Assembly (NCBI GenBank): GCA_050873965.1
Contig: JBNMJS010000031.1
Location: forward strand, 1 to 19,107
Source: UBA2883 sp050873965
Lineage (GTDB): Bacteria > Cyanobacteriota > Vampirovibrionia > Gastranaerophilales > Gastranaerophilaceae
Reading direction: 5' to 3'
DNA length: 19,107 bases
The translations under genes were made by a program, and so were the position numbers. The notes under the pieces are model-generated. The model ran no database searches, was not told the DNA's origin, and saw only the letters and a list, made by a program, of their open reading frames with translations. Positions within the stretch are counted from its first letter, which is position 1, and every line of letters begins with the position of its first letter. This document shows, in pieces, positions 14,026 to 19,107 of this stretch.

Positions 14026-14715
14026 ATGGTTAATTTTTTCAAAAGATTTGATAAAAATAAAGATAATAGAGAGAAGTTTTCAAATCTTATTTATTCAATA
14101 TTTAAGTTTCAGGAATTTTTTACAGATATTCAAAATGTGAATTTACCTGATTGTGGTCCTTGTGTTTATGCTATGTGGCATGCTCATCAATGTTGCGTAC
14201 ATGGTTTACCTGATAGAGCGAATTGTAATGTATTAGTTAGTCGTTCTCGTGACGGTCAAATTATTGCAAATGTTGTTGAGAAATGGGGTTTTAAAGTTAT
14301 ACATGGTTCTAAGGGTAAAAAAGGTAGTGTTGAAGCAACATTACAGATGATTCATGCTCTTGAACATGGTGAATGTTGTGCAATTATGGTTGATGGTCCA
14401 AAAGGTCCAGCAAAAGTCGTTAAAGACGGTGCTATAAAGGTCGCTAAAAAAGCAGGTGTTCCTATTGTTCCTGTTTATTGGTATTCTCCAAATTGGACTT
14501 TCTTGAAATTTCCATCATGGGACGGATTTAGAATACCATTCTTTTGGACTAAACTTATAAATATATACGGTGAACCGATTTATGTTGATGCTCATAATGA
14601 TAAAGCACAAGATGAAGAAGTTAGATTAAAGGTTCAACGTTCGTTAGAAAAATTAGAAAAGGAAGCTCCAAAAGCTCATAAAGAGGTGTTTAGATTCGGA
14701 ATATGGAGAAAGTAA
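14026..14715 (+). CDS. DUF374-type lysophospholipid acyltransferase
   Basis: This resembles the DUF374 branch of the lysophospholipid acyltransferase superfamily, thought to acylate lipids or lipid A-like molecules at the inner membrane. From ATG 14026 it has 229 residues. Marks of the family are MWHAH (50-54, the active-site histidine region), SRSRDGQII (72-80), a glycine-rich HGSKGKKGSVEA (93-104), VDGPKGPAKVVKDGAIKVAK (122-141) and PIVPVYW (146-152). The Asp of the classic H-x4-D motif is not apparent, as is usual in this branch. A TTG at 14020 would add two residues; the ATG fits the promoter position better. Its 3' end overlaps the next gene by 13 bases, so the two are co-transcribed. 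The exact substrate cannot be read from sequence. Confidence 0.82.
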   Translation: MVNFFKRFDKNKDNREKFSNLIYSIFKFQEFFTDIQNVNLPDCGPCVYAMWHAHQCCVHGLPDRANCNVLVSRSRDGQIIANVVEKWGFKVIHGSKGKKGSVEATLQMIHALEHGECCAIMVDGPKGPAKVVKDGAIKVAKKAGVPIVPVYWYSPNWTFLKFPSWDGFRIPFFWTKLINIYGEPIYVDAHNDKAQDEEVRLKVQRSLEKLEKEAPKAHKEVFRFGIWRK

Positions 14716-15515
14716 ATTTACTTGCAGTTCAAATGGAATCTGCGATAGGTGATAGAGAAAAGAATTTTGAAAAAGTATCAGCCCTAATAAAAAATAATAT
14801 TAAGACCGACACAGATGTCGTAATTATGCCTGAGTTATGGACAGTTGGTTGGGCTTGTGATGAATTTGTAAAAAGTGCAGAATATCTTGATAAAAGTGAA
14901 ACTGTAAAATTTTTATCAAAATTAGCCAAAGAATATAATGTTAATATTCTTGGTGGTAGTTTTGTTCAAAAAGTTGGTGAAAATAAATATTATAATACTT
15001 GTCCTGTAATATCTCGTGAGGGAGAATTAGTTACAACGTATAATAAAAATCATTTATATTCTTATTATGATGATTGTGAAAATAAGTATATTACAGAGGG
15101 TGATAATCCTGTAATGGTCGAACTTGAAGGAATAAAATATGGTTTAACCATTTGTTATGATATTAGATTTCCTGAAATATATAGAGCGTATCGCAAGGCT
15201 GGTGTTGATATTTTAGTTAATATGGCTGCTTGGCCTTTATCTCGTAAAATTCATTGGGATTCATTAACAACTGCTCGAGCCGTTGAAGAACAAACTTATA
15301 TGGTTGCTCTAACTCAAACAGGAACACTTCCAACTGGTGCTAAAAATTTAGGTCATTCTATGATTTATGATTATAGTGGAAATATTTTAGATGAAATTGA
15401 TACAGTTGAAGGTTGTATTAGTGCAACGGTTTCCTTGCCTGAAATGTACGATTTTAGAGATAAGTGTACAGTTTTAAAAGATATTCATAATAGTTATGAG
15501 GTAATATCTAAATGA
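14703..15515 (+). CDS. Carbon-nitrogen hydrolase (nitrilase superfamily, omega-amidase-like)
   Basis: The 270-residue cytoplasmic protein hydrolyses a carbon-nitrogen bond, probably an amide. The catalytic triad of the superfamily is visible: Glu44 (MPELW), Lys115 (YNKNHLY) and Cys151 (TICYDIRFPE). The sequence DIRFPE and the short, single-domain length suit the Nit2/omega-amidase or YafV-like branch, which acts on alpha-ketoglutaramate-type compounds; the exact substrate is uncertain. The start overlaps the acyltransferase end by 13 bases. Its stop TGA overlaps the next ATG (ATGA at 15512), so all three genes of this operon are translationally linked. It is the one gene in the window besides fliJ whose frame ends at TGA. 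Confidence 0.88.
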   Translation: MEKVNLLAVQMESAIGDREKNFEKVSALIKNNIKTDTDVVIMPELWTVGWACDEFVKSAEYLDKSETVKFLSKLAKEYNVNILGGSFVQKVGENKYYNTCPVISREGELVTTYNKNHLYSYYDDCENKYITEGDNPVMVELEGIKYGLTICYDIRFPEIYRAYRKAGVDILVNMAAWPLSRKIHWDSLTTARAVEEQTYMVALTQTGTLPTGAKNLGHSMIYDYSGNILDEIDTVEGCISATVSLPEMYDFRDKCTVLKDIHNSYEVISK

Positions 15516-16849
15516 AAAAATTAGTATTATTATTTATATTTGTATTCTGTTTAACAATAAATTCCGTTTTTGCAGAAAGTGTTAAAAGTTCTATAAATAA
15601 TGTTATATCCCAGTCATCTATTAACAAAGGTGCTATTTCAGTTTCTGTAAGAGATATGTCTAATGGAAAAACTGTTTATGAATTAAACCCTAAAATGCCG
15701 GTACCTCCTGCATCAATACAAAAGATTGTGACATCAACTCCTGCTATAATTACGTTGGGTAGTGATTATAGATTCCGTACAAGATTATATAAAAATAATA
15801 ATAATGAATATTTAATAGTTCTTGGTGCTGATCCATATTTAACATCAAAAGATTTAGATAAATTAGTAAGAGTTATTCCTAAAGAGCCTGCATCAATTGG
15901 AATTGATGATTCTGTTATTGATAAAAATGAATGGGGCGAAGGTTGGCAATGGGACGATGATTTAAATCCATTGATGCCAAAATTTAGTGCATATAACATT
16001 GACAAAAATTTGATGGAAATAACAATTAGTCCATCTATGAAAGATTATCCTCCAGAAATTACAATGGACGTTACGTATCCTACAACATTTGTTAATAAAA
16101 TGGTAACTGCAAAAAATACAAATTATACATTGAAACGTCAAAATTATGTTTCACCTGATATTATTATTGCTGAGGGTACAGTTAGGGCAGATAAAAGTAT
16201 TATTAGAAATGTTCCTGTAAATAATCCTAAAAAATATTTTAAATTAAGATTGAGTGATTCTATAATTAATCATAATATTTCATCATCAGGAATTTATCCT
16301 AACAAAAAATTGAATTCAAGTTATACTTTGATTACACAGTTGAGCCATGATATAAATCAGGCACAATCTGATATTTTGAAGAATAGTAATAATATGGTTG
16401 CAGAAACTGTTTTTAAACTCGCAGGTGGTAAATATGCATCTAAAACTGGTAGTTTTGAAAATGGTTTAGCGATGTTTAATGATTATTGCAAACGTCAAAA
16501 TATAGATACTTCAAATATTAAAATTACTGATGCTAGTGGTGTATCAAAAAATAATTTAATGATTTCTGATTTTATGACAGAATTTTTAGTAAAAAATCAA
16601 CAATATATTGAGTCTAAGTTACCTACTGCCGGTGAGGGTACATTATCAAATAGAATGTTGTACTTAAAAGGTTTGTTGCGTGCAAAAACCGGTACTTTAA
16701 ATAATATTAGTTCTATTACAGGTTACGTAACTTCTAGAACTAATCATAAGTATGTATTTTGTATTATGATTAACGATTCAAAAACTTCTGAAACAGATAA
16801 AAAAATGTTAGAAGAATACATTATTAGAGCAATTTATACTCGTGGTTAG
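15512..16849 (+). CDS. dacB: D-alanyl-D-alanine carboxypeptidase/endopeptidase, PBP4 type (family S13)
   Basis: PBP4-type enzymes trim pentapeptides and cut cross-links of peptidoglycan in the periplasm. The 445 residues include a signal peptide (1-21, cleavage after VFA). The three penicillin-binding motifs are in order: SIQK (68-71, nucleophile Ser68 and Lys71), SNN (292-294), and KTG (392-394). GEGTLSNRM (374-382) before the last motif is also typical of S13. A second KTG at 311-313 is not at the catalytic position. The long insert between the first and second motifs is characteristic of the family. GAGG ten bases before ATG lies inside the nitrilase gene. The 3' end overlaps the convergent vWA gene by 4 bp. 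With dapL nearby, the area leans to cell-wall metabolism. Confidence 0.9.
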   Translation: MKKLVLLFIFVFCLTINSVFAESVKSSINNVISQSSINKGAISVSVRDMSNGKTVYELNPKMPVPPASIQKIVTSTPAIITLGSDYRFRTRLYKNNNNEYLIVLGADPYLTSKDLDKLVRVIPKEPASIGIDDSVIDKNEWGEGWQWDDDLNPLMPKFSAYNIDKNLMEITISPSMKDYPPEITMDVTYPTTFVNKMVTAKNTNYTLKRQNYVSPDIIIAEGTVRADKSIIRNVPVNNPKKYFKLRLSDSIINHNISSSGIYPNKKLNSSYTLITQLSHDINQAQSDILKNSNNMVAETVFKLAGGKYASKTGSFENGLAMFNDYCKRQNIDTSNIKITDASGVSKNNLMISDFMTEFLVKNQQYIESKLPTAGEGTLSNRMLYLKGLLRAKTGTLNNISSITGYVTSRTNHKYVFCIMINDSKTSETDKKMLEEYIIRAIYTRG

Positions 16850-17559
16850 TATAAGATTTTTGCATCAACTCGTTTTTCACCATTGAAAGATTTGTTTAAA
16901 CTATGAACAAGTTCTGCGTATGTATTTGCATTGTAGAGTTCACCTTTTGTGACTTTTGCAGTACATCGGAGTTGGTCTAAATCTTCCATATTATCAATAT
17001 TAAGTGCAATTACATCTATTTTTATATCTTTTCTGTATTTTACAAGTTCCATTGCATAAGTGCATGGACTCTCGTCACAGTTTTCTCCACCATCTGTTAT
17101 TAGAATAATATGTTTGTCACCTTTAATACCTTTAAAATCATTTTTTATGGCTTGTTTTAAAGAGTATGTAATTGGTGTCATACCTCTTGGTGAGAGTTTT
17201 GATAATTCTGTTGAGATTGCTCCAAAACTATTTGTTTGTATTGGAACAACTAATGATGTTGCTTTACAAGCATCAATTGCAGTAAAACCCCATCTTTGTC
17301 CATATACTCTTACACCAATTTCTTGATTTGGTGACATTTTAGAAAGAATAATTTTTAAACCAGATAACAACATTGAATATTTTGTTTTATCAATAAGTAT
17401 TTCATTCATACTGTTTGAATAATCAAGAATGAATAATGTTGGCGTACTTGTTTTTGTTGTATTTATTTTATCTGGACTGAATATTACTTTATAATTATCA
17501 TTTGCAAAACAACAAGCAGTTAAGATAAATAAAATAAAGATAACGTATTTTAATTTCAT
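16846..17559 (-). CDS. Von Willebrand factor A domain lipoprotein
   Basis: The 237-residue protein starts with a lipoprotein-type signal: hydrophobic 5-15, then LTAC (13-16), so Cys16 is the probable lipidated residue; a plain signal peptide cut after CFA is an alternative. The vWA domain spans about 40-225 and keeps a complete MIDAS metal site: DYSNS (46-50, DxSxS), Thr128 (RGMTPIT) and Asp156 (LITDGGEN). It would therefore bind Mg or Mn and a protein partner, anchored at the envelope. Four cysteines (98, 161, 166, 199) could form disulfides outside the cytoplasm. No partner is evident; the neighbours are a PBP4 on the other strand and a divergent PLP enzyme. The start has no Shine-Dalgarno sequence; a TAATAT ends just before it, as for a leaderless transcript. 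Confidence 0.82.
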   Translation of the reverse strand: MKLKYVIFILFILTACCFANDNYKVIFSPDKINTTKTSTPTLFILDYSNSMNEILIDKTKYSMLLSGLKIILSKMSPNQEIGVRVYGQRWGFTAIDACKATSLVVPIQTNSFGAISTELSKLSPRGMTPITYSLKQAIKNDFKGIKGDKHIILITDGGENCDESPCTYAMELVKYRKDIKIDVIALNIDNMEDLDQLRCTAKVTKGELYNANTYAELVHSLNKSFNGEKRVDAKILY

Positions 17560-17604
17560 AATTGTATATTATTCTTTAATTAAAGATAAGAAATTACCCA
17601 AGTG

Positions 17605-17635
17605 TTGAATAAATTGAGTCTTTTTGATTTATAAT
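17605..17635 (+). promoter_or_regulatory. Probable promoter of the methionine gamma-lyase-family gene
   Basis: TATAAT at 17630-17635, with TTGAAT (17605-17610) at a 19-bp spacing. The leader of about 17 nt ends in GAGATGAG before ATG 17659. The 99-bp region 17560-17658 also separates this gene from the divergent vWA gene. Confidence 0.45.
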
Positions 17636-17658
17636 TATTTTATAGAAAGAGATGAGTT

Positions 17659-18894
17659 ATGATTAGTGAAAGAACAAACAAACATATTAAAGAGGCAGAA
17701 CAAATTTTAAGACCTCAATTTGAATATTTAGAAGATATTAGAGATTATAATCAGGAAAAAGTTTTAAAGGCTTTTGTTGATAATAAGGTAGCACCTGAAC
17801 ATTTTTATACTGTGTCAGGTTATGGTCATGATGATTTAGGTAAAGAAGTTTTGGATAATGTTTTTGCTCAAGTATTTAAAGCAGAAGCAGCGTTTGCACG
17901 TAATCATTTTGTATCAGGAACACATGCTCTTGCTTGTGCATTGTTCGGTAATTTGAGAAGTGGTGAAAAACTTGTATCTGTGACTGGTACACCTTATGAT
18001 ACAATGCAGGAAGTTATTGGTACAACAGGTGCAAAGAGAGAATCTTTAATTGGTCACGGTGTGTTATATGATGAAGTGCCATTGTTAGATAATGGCAACG
18101 TTGATTTTGAGGGAATTAGAAATAAAATTGATTGTTCTGTTAAGATGGTAGAAATTCAACGTTCACGTGGATATTCACTTAGACCATCAATAAATATTGA
18201 TACAATTGGTAAAATCTGTAAAATTGTTAAAGAACAAAACCCAGATTGTATTTGTTTTGTTGATAATTGTTATGGTGAATTTGTTGAAAAACAAGAACCA
18301 TTAGAAGTCGGTGCAGATTTAATTGCTGGCTCACTTATTAAAAACCCTGGTGGTGGTATTGTTGAAACTGGTGGTTATATTGCAGGTAAGGAAGAATATG
18401 TTGAACAAGCAGCAATGCATCTTACTGCCCCTGGCATAGGTCGTGAGGGTGGTGCAATGTTGAATCAACATAGATTGATTTTTCAAGGTTTGTTTATGGC
18501 ACCATCTGTTGTATGTGATGCTGTAAAAGGTGCTGTTCTTGCAGCAAAGATTTTTGAAGATATTGGTTATGTTTCAACTCCTCAATATAATGAAAAAAGA
18601 ACAGATTTAATCCAAACAATAGCATTTAATGCTCCAGAACCATTAGAAGCATTTTGTAGAACAATTCAAGAATTATCTCCTGTTAATTCTTATGTAACTC
18701 CTATTCCTGATGATGTTCCAGGTTATGAAGATAAATTGATTATGGCTGGTGGAACATTTATTGAGGGCTCTACAATTGAATTATCAGCCGATGGACCTAT
18801 GCGTCCACCTTATGCAGTTTATATGCAGGGTGGCTTAAATTATGCCCATGTAAAAATTGTTCTTAAACATATTTTTGAAAAGGTTGCTAACTAA
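17659..18894 (+). CDS. Methionine gamma-lyase family PLP protein (aluminium-resistance-like, YnbB type)
   Basis: The 411 residues match the PLP-dependent family annotated as methionine gamma-lyase or aluminium resistance protein (Bacillus YnbB). Visible marks are YTVSGYGHDDLG (50-61), the cofactor-binding region FVSGTHALA (84-92), VTGTPYDTM (108-116), VDNCYGEF (201-208, with Asp202 facing the PLP ring nitrogen) and the Schiff-base lysine in SLIKNPGGGI (225-234, Lys228). The tail motif PPYAVYMQGGLNYAHVKI is also characteristic. The true reaction of this family is poorly known; sulfur amino-acid cleavage is inferred from homology only. The start is the only ATG after the promoter. Nothing in the window is obviously functionally linked to it. 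Confidence 0.92.
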   Translation: MISERTNKHIKEAEQILRPQFEYLEDIRDYNQEKVLKAFVDNKVAPEHFYTVSGYGHDDLGKEVLDNVFAQVFKAEAAFARNHFVSGTHALACALFGNLRSGEKLVSVTGTPYDTMQEVIGTTGAKRESLIGHGVLYDEVPLLDNGNVDFEGIRNKIDCSVKMVEIQRSRGYSLRPSINIDTIGKICKIVKEQNPDCICFVDNCYGEFVEKQEPLEVGADLIAGSLIKNPGGGIVETGGYIAGKEEYVEQAAMHLTAPGIGREGGAMLNQHRLIFQGLFMAPSVVCDAVKGAVLAAKIFEDIGYVSTPQYNEKRTDLIQTIAFNAPEPLEAFCRTIQELSPVNSYVTPIPDDVPGYEDKLIMAGGTFIEGSTIELSADGPMRPPYAVYMQGGLNYAHVKIVLKHIFEKVAN

Positions 18895-19107
18895 GTAATA
18901 TATTGAATATTATTTAATTGTAAAGTTATGTAACGAAATAAAAATAAAAAAAGCAATTTCCAAAGAATGAAAAACTTTATATAAATGTAAGCGGGATTTA
19001 AGATAAAATTTTAGTTGAGTAAATTAGGGAAAAAGTTAAGATTAAAATACTTGAATTCAGCTTTAAAACAAAAGTTTTAAATCGCAAATTCTTTGATATT
19101 CATATTC
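18895..19107. other. AT-rich gene-free end of the window
   Basis: No gene is seen on either strand. TTTAAAAC (19062-19069) and GTTTTAAA (19074-19081) form an 8-bp hairpin with an AAAA loop, without a T tract. No clear terminator follows the PLP gene. The region may hold the promoter of a gene beyond the edge. Confidence 0.5.

Overview
The window is about 19.1 kb of AT-rich bacterial DNA with tightly packed genes, nearly all on the + strand. The gene content fits a flagellated, diderm-type anaerobe: flagellar export and basal-body genes, LL-diaminopimelate aminotransferase (the DapL route to lysine and peptidoglycan), an NfnA/SudB-type flavoprotein, a PBP4-type carboxypeptidase and a methionine gamma-lyase-family protein. 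This set, the AT-rich codon use, and N/Q-rich proteins carrying an early F-(K/N)-G motif suggest a gut member of the Melainabacteria/Gastranaerophilales (non-photosynthetic sister group of cyanobacteria). That placement is inference; there is no rRNA or marker gene here to prove it.

Layout. 1-650: a strong hairpin, then a small secreted cysteine-rich protein with its own terminator. 657-1493: a [2Fe-2S]/FAD oxidoreductase subunit of the NfnA/SudB type, without its usual large-subunit partner, followed by a terminator. 1494-7880: a flagellar cluster fliE-fliF-(fliG-like)-fliH-flhA, headed by a sigma-28-type promoter sequence with a perfect GCCGATAA -10. 7948-8933: a dCMP deaminase gene with its own extended -10 promoter, then fliJ broken by an in-frame TGA 45 codons before its natural end. 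No fliI lies in the cluster. 9230-12663: two adjacent, paralogous, multi-spanning membrane proteins of unknown function. 12742-13929: dapL, with a promoter and a strong terminator. 14026-16849: an overlapping three-gene operon (DUF374 acyltransferase, nitrilase-family amidohydrolase, PBP4-type D,D-carboxypeptidase). 16846-17559 (-): a von Willebrand A protein with a lipobox, overlapping the previous gene tail to tail by 4 bp. 17659-18894: a methionine gamma-lyase-family PLP protein. The last 213 bases hold no gene.

How the genes work together. fliE, fliF, the fliG-like gene, fliH, flhA and fliJ would make the rod adaptor, MS ring, switch-ring component and parts of the type III export gate. 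dapL and the PBP4-like gene belong to peptidoglycan supply and remodelling, and the acyltransferase to envelope lipid.

The observations most worth a second look are the stop codon inside fliJ, the highly divergent FliG-like protein, the paralogous membrane-protein pair with the shared F-(K/N)-G motif, the sigma-28-type element, the long inverted repeat between fliF and the fliG-like gene, and several starts placed for leaderless translation. No CRISPR array, tRNA, rRNA, transposase or phage gene was seen.
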